Shown here piece by piece: positions 14,355-23,647 of a DNA stretch of 23,682 bases (positions are counted from its first letter, which is position 1; each line of letters starts with the position of its first letter). Under the pieces are notes generated by a model. That model saw only the letters and a program-made list of their open reading frames with translations, ran no database searches and was not told the origin of the DNA. The stretch is taken from NCBI GenBank assembly GCA_003647375.1, contig QMMS01000031.1, positions 1 through 23,682 on the forward strand, given 5' to 3'. The position numbers were made by a program, and so were the translations under genes. Source of the DNA: Deltaproteobacteria bacterium (lineage in GTDB: Bacteria > Desulfobacterota > Desulfobacteria > Desulfobacterales > B30-G6).

Positions 14355-17300
14355 AGGACCCCCTCCAGCAAGGATTCTATCTTGCAGATCAGTTGATCGT
14401 CTTCATACCAGTTCAATTCAATGGCCTTGGCCGGGCATTCCGCTGCACACACCCCGCACCCCTGGCACATGGCAATGTCTATTTCACTCACACCTTCCTC
14501 ATTAATCTTCGGGACCCCATAGGGGCACGACCGTACACATACGAGGCACGAAGCACACTGGTCAGGATCCACCCAGGCGGTAATGGCGGACAGCGTCAGC
14601 TCCGGCTGGGCAAGGAAGGTGATAGCTCGGGAAGCGGCTGCATTGGCCTGGGAGATGGTCTCGGATATCAGCTTGGGGCTGTGCGCTGTACCACAGACAA
14701 AGATACCTTCCGTGGCCATGTCCACCGGTCTCAGCTTGACATGCGCTTCCATGAAAAAACCTTCCGGCGTTCTGGCGAGTTTGACAATGGAAGCAAGCTC
14801 GGAAGTGTCTTCGGCAACCATGCCTGCACTCAAAACCAAAACATCCGCCGTTACCATCAACGGTCGATTCAAAACATGATCAATAAAAGTCACCTGCACG
14901 CCATCCTGGGACGATGCCACCTGGGGCGGGTTCTCAGGCGTATACCGGAAGAACAGAATACCCTGCTTCCTGGCTTCTTTATAGTACTCTTCCAGAAGAC
15001 CATAGGTCCGGATATCCCGATACAGGACATAGATGTCGGCATCCGGGTGATCTTTTCTGATATGCAGCGCATTCTTTATGGCGTTCTGGCAGCATATACG
15101 TGAACAGTTGGGATTCTCATCATTTCGGGATCCAACACACTGAATCATGACCACCTGATCCAAAGAACCCGATGGCGCTTTATCCAGGTGCTGGGTAAAT
15201 TCCACCTGCGTCATGACCCGGTCGTCTTCGCCGTACAGATACTCTTTGGGTTGATACTCCTTTGCGCCGGTTGCAAGAATGACCACGCCATGCTCGATTT
15301 TTCGCTCATACATACCCGGTCCCACCAGAACTTCCGTGGTGAAGTTACCCTTGAATCCGGAAAACCCCACGATAAGGGACTGGGTCAGTACCTGGATCAT
15401 TTCATGGGACATCACACGATCCGAGAGCTGCGCCAGATAGGGTTGAATCTCGGCACCTTCAATGGTGGCCGACAGCTGGTTGGCCATACCGCCAAGACGG
15501 TTTTCCTTTTCCACCAGAAAAACCTCGTATCCCTGGTCTGCAAGCCCTAAAGCGGCATTCATCCCGGCAATACCACCCCCCACCACCATGGCCTTTTGAA
15601 TGACCGGAATGGTTTTCTCCTGGAGTGGGTGAAGTGTTGCTACTCTGGCCACCGCCATGCGTACCAGATCCTTTGACTTCTCCGTCGCTTCCTCTGCTTC
15701 CTTGGCGTGTACCCATGAACCCTGGTTACGGATATTCGCCATTTCAAAGAGGTATTTGTTCAGACCACATTCCCGCAAGGTATCCATAAAGATCGCTTCA
15801 TGTGTCTTGGGTGTACAAGCGGCCACGACAACACGGTTAAGGTTCTGCTCTTTGATGATATCTTTCATCTGGTCCTGGGAATCCTGGGAACAGGTAAAGA
15901 GATTTTGTGTAACATATGTGACATACGGTAAAGTCTTTGCGTAGGCTTCCACGGCAGCCACGTCCACGACACTGGAGATATTGATCCCGCAGTGGCAGAC
16001 GAATACGCCAATCCGGGGTTCTGCCCCGTTCAAATCGATCTCTTCCGGCAAAGTAACCGTCCGGGTCAGGGTGTTTCGAGCCGATGCAAGCCGTGCACCC
16101 GCCGCACAGGCAGCAGCGGAAGCCTCCGTGACCGAACTAGGAATGTCCTTTGCCTCCTGGAAAGCACCGCAGACATAGACACCGGGACGCGATGTCTCAA
16201 CCGGCGAAAACGGCTGGGTCACGGCGAAGTGATAGGAATCCATCTCCACATCCAGTCGCTTGGCCAGATCAATGGTCTGCTCTGAAACCTGGAGACCGAC
16301 AGAGAGAACCACCATGTCAAAAAATTCTTCTTTTAATTCACCGGCCCCATCTACATACCGGATACGGAGATCTTTCGTTTCTCCCACCTCATCGATGGTG
16401 TGCACCCGGGCCTTGACAAAGTTCACACCTTCCTGGTCCTTGGCCCGAATATAATATTTTTCAAAATCCTTTCCAAAGGTGCGGATATCCATGTTGAAAA
16501 TGGTACAGTCCAGGTCGCCTTTGGAATGCTCTTTGGCCACCATGGCATCCTTTATGGCATACATGCAGCACACAGAAGAACAATATCCATTGCCGCACTG
16601 ATTATTGTCTCTGGAACCGATGCACTGGAGCCACGCAATCCGTTTCGGTTCTGTTTCATCCGAAGGCTTGATCAAATGACCCATAGTAGGGCCGGACGCG
16701 CTCAGCATGCGTTCAAATTCCAGGCTCGTCATGACATTGGGATTCGTTCCGTAGTGGTAGTGCCTTTCAAGGGGGGTGGGATCGTACGGACGACTACCCG
16801 GACTGAGAACCACGGAACCCACCGGGATCTCCCTTTCCACTACGGTCTGGTCATGTTCCACAGCACCGGCCAGGCAGGCGTCCACGCACTGGTAACATTC
16901 GGAGCATATCCCGCAGGAAAGACAACGGTTTGATTCCTTTTGCGATATCGACTCATCGAAACCGAGTTGAACCTCATTGAAATTGGAAATTCTTTGGTCC
17001 GGCGACACGCAGGGCATCTTTTCCTTGGACAGCAGGGCCACCCCTTCCGTAGGAACATCGTCAATGGGAACCCATGTCTTTTCCCTACCGGTTGAAAGGT
17101 CCGTCCGGCACACAAATCGGTCGATGGATATGGCGGCTTCTTTACCGGCAGCCACAGCCTCCACCACCGTTGCCGGCCCCGTAACGGCGTCCCCGCCTGA
17201 AAAGATATCCGGATCGTTCGATTGAAGCGTTACGGGATCCACATTGATGGTTCCCCACTCGCTCAAGGTGCAGGCACACTCCTCCGTCAGGCAGGCCCAG

Positions 17301-18805
17301 TCACTTTCCTGGCCGATGGCCGGAATCACCGCATCAACCTCCATAATGAATTCAGAGCCTTCGATGGGTACGGGTCGTCGCCTGCCGCTAGCATCGGGTT
17401 TACCCAGTTCCATTTTTAGGCATTCCAGCGCTACGACCTTCCCATTTTCACCGATAACACGCACCGGACTGGTGAGGGTCATGATATCAATGCCCTCTTC
17501 CCGGCATTCTTCAATCTCTACATCGTTGGCGGGCATCTCCTCAAAACTCCTCCGGTAAACCACAAAGGGCTTGGAAGAGCCGGTTCTCAAGGCCGTGCGA
17601 ACCGAGTCCATGGCCACGTTTCCGCCACCGATTACGGCAACCCGGTCACCCAGCTGAACCCTGTTTCCAAGATTGACCTCACGCAGAAAATCGATACCCG
17701 GATAAACCCCTTCTTGATCTTCCCCTTCAATGCCCAGGACCTTGCATTCATGGGACCCGATACCGAGAAAAAAGGCCTTGAACCCGTCTTTGCGCAACTG
17801 GTCGATGGTGATGTCTTTTCCGAGTTCGACACCTGTCTTGAATTGAACCCCGAGATCCTTGATGATTTGAATTTCACTTTCGATACTATCGCGTGGAAGA
17901 CGGTAGGACGGAATACCGACGGTCAGCATGCCGCCCAGTACGGGCAGTTTTTCAAAGACCGTGACCTGGTATCCTTCTATGGCCAGGAAATAGGCACAGG
18001 TCAGGCCGGCCGGACCTGCTCCGATAATTGCTATCTTTTCAGGTCGTTTTGCTTTCTTCTCCGGTACAAAAGGAGCCTCCGTTTCAAGATCCCTGTCTGC
18101 CAGAAAACGGTGCAGATACTGAATGGACAACGTTTGGTCCACCTGGTTTCGGGTACAGGCTCCTTCACAGGGGTGATGGCACACCCGGCCGCAGACACCG
18201 GGAAAGGGATGATCCTGCTTGAACAGTTTCAGGGCCTCCAAATATTTTCCTGCTTGGATCAGGGCGATGAATCCCTGGACGCTAACATGCGCCGGACAGG
18301 ATACCTTGCAGGGAGCCGTACCTCTTTTTTCTATGGCAAAAGCGCCCGGAATGGCCTGGGGGTACTGTTTGAAGGCAGCTCTTTTCTCTACAAGGTTTTC
18401 ATTATAGTCGTCGGGCAGGGATACCGGACAGACCTTTGTGCATTCACCACAGCTGGTGCATTTATCGATGTCGATGTACCGGGGCGCCTGACGGATGTTT
18501 GCGGTTAAGTTACCCGGTTCACCCGTAAGAGACATGAGTTCGGTGTTGGTAAGAAGTTCGATGTTGAGATGCCGGCCGACCTCGACCAGTTTGGGTGAAA
18601 TAATTCACATGGCGCAGTCATTGGTGGGAAATGTCTTGTCCAGCTGTGACATCATTCCACCAATTGCCGAGGATGACTCGACCATGTACACATAATAGCC
18701 TGAATTTGCTAGATCCAGGGCCGACTGCATACCCGCGATGCCACCACCGACCACCATGACCGAACCGACCAAATCTTTTTTGTCCTCACCTGATTGTTTC
18801 GTCAT
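14351..18805 (-). CDS. hdrA: Giant HdrA selenoprotein with NfnB/GltD-like insertion, UGA read as selenocysteine
   Basis: 1,484 residues with Sec67 encoded by UGA at 18607-18605. Residues 1-90 are the HdrA N-terminus: FAD loop VVGGGIAGM (~18-26), then [22 protein letters not shown], where HdrA normally has Cys. A [4Fe-4S] motif follows (Cys116-126). Residues ~160-600 are a GltD/NfnB-like module: [24 protein letters not shown] loop GAGPAG (262-267) and NAD(P)H loop GGGNVAMD (393-400) followed by YRR (417-419). A Cys-rich HdrA region (628-644) and the HdrA flavin core follow. A second HdrA-like module has FAD loop GGGIAG (~1076) and ends with two ferredoxin motifs (Cys1417-1427, 1447-1457). HdrA is the bifurcating flavin subunit. 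GAGGA lies before ATG 18805, 10 nt after metF1. Conventional calls split it into a 66-residue piece and a 1,394-residue piece. Confidence 0.93.
18572..18607 (-). promoter_or_regulatory. Selenocysteine UGA and SECIS-like hairpin in hdrA
   Basis: UGA is at 18607-18605. After exactly 15 nt the mRNA forms a 7-bp stem, CUGGUCG (18589-18583) with CGGCCGG (18578-18572), closed by the loop AGGU. Two pairs are G-U and the rest are Watson-Crick. The AGGU loop carries the conserved G-U of bacterial SECIS elements and matches the start of the E. coli fdhF loop. Confidence 0.85.
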
Positions 18806-18815
18806 TTTCGATTCC

Positions 18816-19685
18816 TCAAACCCCTTTAAGTATCGCCGGAAGCTTATCTTCCCACCCAATTGTGGAAAGCTGCACACCGCAAAAGCCTTCCTTTTTTAAT
18901 GTTTGGACCATTTCCGAGGCAATCTTTATGCACTCACTGACCTTATCCGGTGCCTTCTGGAGACGCTGGATCAACGCGTCAGGAATGAACATCTGGCTGA
19001 CATTACGGGATATGTAACGAGCCATACCAAGGGATTTCAGCAGCAGAACCGTTGGAATAATCTTGGTTTCTGAACGATCCACACGCTTGAGAAATGGTTC
19101 GATGGTAGATAGATCAAATAACGGCGGGGTAATGAAAAATTCAGCGCCGGCTTCTCTTTTTTGATCCATTTCTTCCCGTATCAACTCAGGCGACTTATCC
19201 CTTGCTCCGGCATCGACGGTTGCCCCCACCAAAAAAGTAGGGGCACCATTGAGCTCGATACCGGCCATGTCGCGTCCATTCTGAAGTCCCTGGATGACTT
19301 TCAACAACTCCGTCAAATCAATATCATGCACCGCTCTTGCCTGGTGGTGATCGCCAAAACCGGGGTCTTCTCCCCTGACCACCATCAGGTTATGAATCCC
19401 GCAACCGTTGGCCGCCAGAAGATCGGCCTGTAGGGCCAGGCGGTTACGGTCTCGGCAATTGACTTGAATAACGACATCCATGCCTTTTGACTGCAGGATC
19501 ATACCGCTGCCCAGGGAGCTCATCCGCATCACAGCATTACGCATTTCCGGTACAACAAAGGCATTAACGATACCCTTTACTTTCTGTGCATTTGCAACCA
19601 TGACGGAAACATCTACCCCTTTGGGGGGTTCCATTTCTACAAGAACAGCAAATTCCCCTGCTACTAATTTCTGTTTTAAGCTCAT
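18816..19685 (-). CDS. MetF-like methylenetetrahydrofolate reductase (paralogue 1)
   Basis: A 289-residue MetF-family barrel: [16 protein letters not shown] (catalytic Glu strand), [18 protein letters not shown] (conserved Arg-Asp-Arg-Asn), [40 protein letters not shown] and [16 protein letters not shown]. It lacks the NITDN segment of paralogue 2 and has [16 protein letters not shown] instead, so the pterin or flavin environment differs. It is the first gene of the operon, with GGAGGT before the ATG. There is no MetV gene beside it; the next gene is hdrA, 10 nt away, suggesting close stoichiometric coupling to HdrA. It may use a different folate or C1 carrier, or be a second reductase in the same complex. 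The family assignment is firm and the specific reaction is not. Confidence 0.88.
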   Translation of the reverse strand: MSLKQKLVAGEFAVLVEMEPPKGVDVSVMVANAQKVKGIVNAFVVPEMRNAVMRMSSLGSGMILQSKGMDVVIQVNCRDRNRLALQADLLAANGCGIHNLMVVRGEDPGFGDHHQARAVHDIDLTELLKVIQGLQNGRDMAGIELNGAPTFLVGATVDAGARDKSPELIREEMDQKREAGAEFFITPPLFDLSTIEPFLKRVDRSETKIIPTVLLLKSLGMARYISRNVSQMFIPDALIQRLQKAPDKVSECIKIASEMVQTLKKEGFCGVQLSTIGWEDKLPAILKGV

Positions 19686-19799
19686 GGGTTACCTCCGAAT
19701 AAAGCCGGCGTCCGGTGCTATGAAACTCGCAGTTCCCCCAACACCGGGATGTGAAGCATGCGAGAAAAGACTTAATTCTAATGTGTTAAATAATAACTT

Positions 19800-19815
19800 A
19801 GCAATGAATGTGCCA
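19800..19815 (-). promoter_or_regulatory. Sigma-54 promoter of the metF1-hdrA operon
   Basis: The minus strand reads TGGCAC-ATTCA-TTGCT, an exact match to the sigma-54 consensus TGGCAC-N5-TTGCW with the invariant GG and GC at correct spacing. It predicts a transcription start near 19788 and a leader of about 100 nt before the metF1 ATG at 19685. The only well-placed downstream gene on that strand is metF1. Confidence 0.85.
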
Positions 19816-19926
19816 AGAAACCTCTTAAATGGGAGTTGTTTAATATTGTCCACAATATCAAATAACTATATTCCCGTACGACCAAAAACACATACCAGGG
19901 CAACACCTCACAATCAGGGTGGCCAT

Positions 19927-20011
19927 GCCATTTTGGCATATGACTTTAAATTTATGTTGTATTGTAAGGGGATTGAATGTTATGGGCCAATTTGGCATAG
20001 GCCATATTGGC
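19927..20011. promoter_or_regulatory. Three GCCA-N3-TGGC palindromes, probable enhancer-binding sites
   Basis: Three 11-bp palindromes are present: GCCATTTTGGC (19927-19937, extended to TGCCA-TTT-TGGCA), GCCAATTTGGC (19986-19996) and GCCATATTGGC (20001-20011). The last two are 15 bp apart. They lie about 140-220 bp upstream of the predicted sigma-54 start, the usual distance for enhancer sites, and directly in front of the divergent NtrC-type gene at 20059, so they could also serve autoregulation. The remainder of the 373-nt gap 19686-20058 holds the sigma-54 promoter and no visible gene. Confidence 0.7.
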
Positions 20012-20058
20012 ATGGTCATTACAACTCGTAAAACTATTTCACGTGTAGGAGGAAGGGT

Positions 20059-21429
20059 ATGGAGCCGCAGATTCTTGTCGTAGATGATGATCGCGATTTT
20101 CTTGAAATCATGAAGCGTCGCCTGAAAGATCTCCATTTCAGACAGATACATCTCGAGGAAGATCCATTCCAGGCGGCATCGCTGATTGAAACCGGTAAAC
20201 CGGTTGATTTGGCATTGCTGGACATGACCATGCCGAACATGACCGGTCTGGAGCTTCTAAATATCATTAAAAATTTCAGCCCTATCACCGAATGTATCAT
20301 CATTACGGCGGTGGACGAAGCCAGAGCCGCTGTGACATGCCTGCAAAAAGGTGCTTACGACTATTTGCTAAAACCGGTATCAAAAGAAGATCTGGCCTTA
20401 TCCATTCACCGTGCCCTGGAGCACAAACGCCTGCTGGATCTCCGGGACATCGGAAAACAGCAGGCCGTACCCCGTCTAAAGAATAAAGAGGCCTTCAAAG
20501 AAATCGATACCACCTCAAACCGTATGATGCGGGTTCTCAGGGAAGCTGAACTTCATGCGGACAGCGATGTCCCTGTGCTCATCACAGGTGAAAGCGGAAC
20601 AGGAAAGGAATTACTTGCACGGGCCATCCACCAGGCCAGCCCCAGAAGAGCCCACCCATTTACAGCCATCAACATGGCATCTCTCAATGGAAATCTGTTC
20701 GATGCCGAATTCTTCGGGCACACAAAAGGGGCCTATACAGGAGCAGAAAAAAATCGGGCCGGCTATCTGGAGTACACCGACAAGGGAACCCTTTTTATGG
20801 ATGAGATTGGGCTTCTTCCCCTGGAAGTTCAGGGAAAACTTCTCCGATTTATGCAGGATGGTAGGTACCTCAAGCTGGGAACCAGCGCCGACAAACATGC
20901 GGATGTTCGTTTTGTTGCCGCTACCAACACCGATCTGGAAGACCGCATGAAGCGACGACAATTTCGGAAAGACCTTTATTACCGCATCCGGGGTGGATGG
21001 TTGCACCTACCGCCTCTGCGGGAACGCAAAAAGGATATTCCCCTGCTGATACGGGCATTTCTTTCGGCCCATTACGATCTTGACAAGGGAAATTTTATTA
21101 CGCCCGAGGCCACTGAAATTCTTATAAATTATGACTTTCCCGGCAATGTGCGGGAACTCAAAGCCATTGTGCAGTCGGCCACCAACCTGGCCCAGGGAAA
21201 ACCCATCTCTCCCCGATTTCTCCCCGAATCCATCCATCGCCAAAAACGGCTCAAGACGATGATGATATCGGCGGGTACAACACCCCTTGCTTCTCTGGAA
21301 ACGGTGGAAAAAATCCATATTCTCCATGCTTACAGACAGCTGGGGAAAAACAAATCGAAGACCGCAAGGATCCTGGGGATTGGTCTGAATACCCTGCGGA
21401 GAAAGCTCATCATCTATGGGGAAAAGTAG
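20059..21429 (+). CDS. NtrC-family sigma-54-dependent response regulator
   Basis: 456 residues in the order receiver, AAA+ and Fis-type helix-turn-helix. The receiver has VVDDDRD, Asp55 in LALLDMTMPN and Lys in YLLKPVS. The AAA+ domain has Walker A GESGTGKE (177-184), the sigma-54 contact loop GAYTGA (224-229, a Tyr variant of GAFTGA), Walker B GTLFMDEIG (243-251) and the arginine-finger region FRKDLYYRI. The C-terminal helix-turn-helix is KNKSKTARILGIGLNTLRRK. It should be phosphorylated by a histidine kinase, oligomerise on upstream sites and drive sigma-54 transcription. AGGAGG lies before the ATG. It is divergent from the metF1-hdrA operon, whose promoter is sigma-54 type, so that operon is its likely target. 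Its kinase is not adjacent; the pair at 6363-9336 is a candidate. Confidence 0.95.
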   Translation: MEPQILVVDDDRDFLEIMKRRLKDLHFRQIHLEEDPFQAASLIETGKPVDLALLDMTMPNMTGLELLNIIKNFSPITECIIITAVDEARAAVTCLQKGAYDYLLKPVSKEDLALSIHRALEHKRLLDLRDIGKQQAVPRLKNKEAFKEIDTTSNRMMRVLREAELHADSDVPVLITGESGTGKELLARAIHQASPRRAHPFTAINMASLNGNLFDAEFFGHTKGAYTGAEKNRAGYLEYTDKGTLFMDEIGLLPLEVQGKLLRFMQDGRYLKLGTSADKHADVRFVAATNTDLEDRMKRRQFRKDLYYRIRGGWLHLPPLRERKKDIPLLIRAFLSAHYDLDKGNFITPEATEILINYDFPGNVRELKAIVQSATNLAQGKPISPRFLPESIHRQKRLKTMMISAGTTPLASLETVEKIHILHAYRQLGKNKSKTARILGIGLNTLRRKLIIYGEK

Positions 21430-21531
21430 ATACCCGGGTCCAAAGGGCTCGGCACTGATTCAACCCCATAAGGGATTAATATTATGCACATTCAGCGCGT
21501 GATAAGTTCTAAATCCGAATATCGAAATAAA

Positions 21532-22218
21532 TCAGGTCACTACTTGCTTAAGTAACTGATAGATGAGCGGAATAAAAATCGCCGGGAGCATATTTCCTAT
21601 TTTGAGTTTTTTTATCTCCAGAAGATTGATCCCGATGGCCAGAATCAGCAAGCCTCCGACTGCAGACATCTGAGCCACGACACCTGGCGTCAGGAACGGT
21701 TTCAGGGTCGAGGCAGCCAGTGTAATAGCCCCCTGATAAAAGAAAACAGACAAGGCAGAAAAGAGCACACCGATACCGAGAGTGGAGGCAAACAGAATCG
21801 ACCCGATACCATCCAGAAGTGATTTTGCAAAAAGTGTCTGGTGGTTTCCAGATAATCCGCTCTCCAGGGCCCCCACGATGGCCATGGCCCCCACGCAATA
21901 GACCAGGCTTGCCGTCACAAACCCCTTGGCCACGCCGTTGTTGTCTCCCGGCAACAGGCGCCCCAATCCTTTTCCCAACTGTTCGAGCCGGTCTTCGATG
22001 CGCAGCAGTTCGCCCATGACACTGCCGAGGGCCAGGCTGATAATAATGATCAATATATCATCGGTTTTGAGCGCTGTTTTCAGTCCGATCAGGATCACGG
22101 CAAGACCGATGGCATGCATAATGGTTTTACCGTATTTTTCGGGAATACTGCCTTTAAAAAGGAGTCCGATGAGGCTTCCTGCGATGATAGCCACGGTGTT
22201 GACTATGGTCCCGAGCAT
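21532..22218 (-). CDS. DUF554 family integral membrane protein
   Basis: A 228-residue protein of the DUF554 (YdfK-like) family. It starts MLGTIVNTVAIIAGSLIGLL with the family's Gly-Ser-rich first helix, then IMHAIGLAVILIGLKTAL, LGSVMGELLRIEDRLE (the conserved GE-IxxxLE segment), ASLVYCVGAMAIVGALESGL, LFASTLGIGVLFSAL and LLILAIGINLLEIKKL. About six or seven hydrophobic segments predict a cytoplasmic membrane protein; the family has been proposed to transport small solutes but has no settled role. AAGGAAC precedes the ATG. It converges on the NtrC-type gene with a 102-nt gap in which I see no strong terminator. Confidence 0.88.
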   Translation of the reverse strand: MLGTIVNTVAIIAGSLIGLLFKGSIPEKYGKTIMHAIGLAVILIGLKTALKTDDILIIIISLALGSVMGELLRIEDRLEQLGKGLGRLLPGDNNGVAKGFVTASLVYCVGAMAIVGALESGLSGNHQTLFAKSLLDGIGSILFASTLGIGVLFSALSVFFYQGAITLAASTLKPFLTPGVVAQMSAVGGLLILAIGINLLEIKKLKIGNMLPAIFIPLIYQLLKQVVT

Positions 22219-22306
22219 GGGTTGTTCCTTTTAGTCGAACGTCGTTGATGAGCATTGAAACAAGCACCGTGACATAACCAAAAACTCTGGAAATAACAAC
22301 CACTAA

Positions 22307-22329
22307 ATAACATCGCTGCGCGCTGTTAT
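22307..22329. terminator. Hairpin downstream of the small Cys-rich gene
   Basis: ATAACA (22307-22312) pairs with TGTTAT (22324-22329), and after one mismatch CGC pairs with GCG, leaving a TGC loop. It is 39 nt past the stop of the minus-strand gene at 22368. There is only a weak T-rich tail on that strand, so this is a tentative transcript end. Confidence 0.3.
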
Positions 22330-22367
22330 CAGACGCGGCGTTGCCGCTTTAAAGTATGCGGTTATCA

Positions 22368-22568
22368 TCAGCATTTCTTTTTGAAAGCGGAACACCTCTT
22401 GCAAATCTTTTTGAGCTGGGACACTGTTTCATCGGACAATAAAAACAGATGCTCTTGATTGATAATACTCAGCCCCATAATGGCATTTCTCTGATGTGGG
22501 CATGTCGGTGTGTTCCAGTTTTCACAACGTGCAAACAGCAGTTCCGGGGTAATATATTGATCAATCAT
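22368..22568 (-). CDS. Small Cys-rich protein of unknown function
   Basis: 66 residues, soluble. Cysteines are at 15 (LFARCENWNTP), 23 (TCPHQRNA) and, near the C-terminus, 54, 57 and 66 (KKICKRCSAFKKKC). The C-x-x-C and the Cys-Pro-His could form a small zinc or iron-sulfur site. I do not recognise the family. A strong Shine-Dalgarno (GAGGAGG) precedes the ATG, which argues that it is a real gene. The stop is a double UGA (UGA UGA), so recoding to selenocysteine is not suggested here. It stands alone between the DUF554 gene and the ABC permease. Confidence 0.6.
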   Translation of the reverse strand: MIDQYITPELLFARCENWNTPTCPHQRNAIMGLSIINQEHLFLLSDETVSQLKKICKRCSAFKKKC

Positions 22569-22726
22569 ACAGCAGCCTCCTCATGCGATTATGGCTGCAC
22601 GCAAACCTGAAACGCGCAGAGAATAGGACTGATCACGAGAATGCCAGATTATGACCGGAATTCAATGCTGAATAATGGCGGTACAAATACGGACATCGTT
22701 TCGGTAGACGGGTTTCGTGGCGTGAA

Positions 22727-23647
22727 TTACCGTTCCCCACGCTTATAGGGCTCAGCCAGCATGGCGGGAGCATTTAGTTTTCGTCGGTCCCCCAGGCCAA
22801 TGATCAGCAGCACCATCAGTGTCGTCAGATAGGGCAGCATGGCCAGAAAATTGGGCGAAATACCCAACGGCTGCAGCAGATACTGAAGCACGAATATGCA
22901 GCCGAATAAAAAGGCACCGACAATGGCTCTCGTGGGATTCCAGAGCGCAAAAATGGTCAGCGCGATAACGATCCAGCCCCTGCCGGCCGTCATGCCCTCA
23001 ATCCATGATTTGCTGTAGGACACGGACAAATGGGCGCCGGCCATCCCCGAAAAAGCCCCCCCGGCCAGGACACAGGCATACCGTATCAAGGAAACATGAA
23101 CGCCCTGGGCCTCGGTGGCTTTCGGGTTCTCCCCGGTGGATCGAATCTTGATGCCTATACGCGTATGCTCCAGGGTAAACCACGCCGCAACAGCCAGAAA
23201 GATCGCCATATAAAAAAATGGGCTCTGGTTAAAGAAAACGGGGCCTGCAAAGGGGATGTCGGATAGAAACGGTATCGGGAGTGTCTGCATCTTGACCGCA
23301 AGGGGTTTGCCCACGTAGGGCTTGCCCACAAGCCCGGAGATGCCAAGCCCCAGCATGGTCAATGCCAGTCCGGACACCACCTGATTCGACTGCAGGGTTA
23401 TGGAGGCGAAGGCGTGAACCAGCGAGATCACCATTCCAGCCAACACAGCCGCATAAAGTCCAAGCCAGGGACTGTTGGTATAGAAGGTGACAACGAAGGC
23501 CGTTACCGCCCCGATGGACATGACCCCCTCCACGCCAAGATTCAGGATTCCGGATCTTTCACAGATGATCTCTCCGATAGTACCCAAGAGCAAGGGGGTA
23601 CCGGCGACCAATGTACGTTGAGCAACAGAAATGATGATATCTTCCAT
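22727..23647 (-). CDS. ABC transporter permease, nucleoside/simple-sugar type (BPL_transp_2 family)
   Basis: A 306-residue permease with about eight to ten hydrophobic segments. It has the features of the NupQ/YufQ-like subfamily: RTLVAGTPLLLGTIGEIICERSGILNLGVEGVMSIGAV at the N-terminus, the coupling segment RIGIKIRSTGENPKATEAQGV, and GAFSGMAGAHLSVSYSKSWIEGMTAGRGWIVIAL. These permeases pair with a second permease, an ATPase with two ABC domains and a BMP-family lipoprotein to import nucleosides or related compounds. The partners would lie upstream, beyond the right edge; a minus-strand frame running in from the edge (FGTYLGNRV, stop at 23653-23651) may be the tail of the first permease. No clear Shine-Dalgarno is visible and the start at 23647 fits the conserved N-terminus. 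Confidence 0.9.
   Translation of the reverse strand: MEDIIISVAQRTLVAGTPLLLGTIGEIICERSGILNLGVEGVMSIGAVTAFVVTFYTNSPWLGLYAAVLAGMVISLVHAFASITLQSNQVVSGLALTMLGLGISGLVGKPYVGKPLAVKMQTLPIPFLSDIPFAGPVFFNQSPFFYMAIFLAVAAWFTLEHTRIGIKIRSTGENPKATEAQGVHVSLIRYACVLAGGAFSGMAGAHLSVSYSKSWIEGMTAGRGWIVIALTIFALWNPTRAIVGAFLFGCIFVLQYLLQPLGISPNFLAMLPYLTTLMVLLIIGLGDRRKLNAPAMLAEPYKRGER

Noticed and set aside
15459..17558. Long plus-strand frames opposite hdrA
   Set aside because: They are antisense shadows of a well-supported gene; they lack ribosome binding sites and recognisable domains.
18605..18607. hdrA pseudogene or sequencing frameshift
   Set aside because: There is no frame change. Only a TGA occupies a Cys position, the flanks are perfectly conserved, and two other genes of the operon show the same pattern with similar hairpins.
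20009..20024. Sigma-54 promoter for the NtrC-type gene (TGGCAT-GGTCA-TTACA)
   Set aside because: The invariant G of the -12 GC is replaced by A, so I do not list it. The overlap with a palindrome explains the TGGCAT part.
22366..22370. Selenocysteine UGA at the end of the small Cys-rich gene
   Set aside because: Two UGA codons occur in tandem and no conserved sequence follows, so it is a normal stop.
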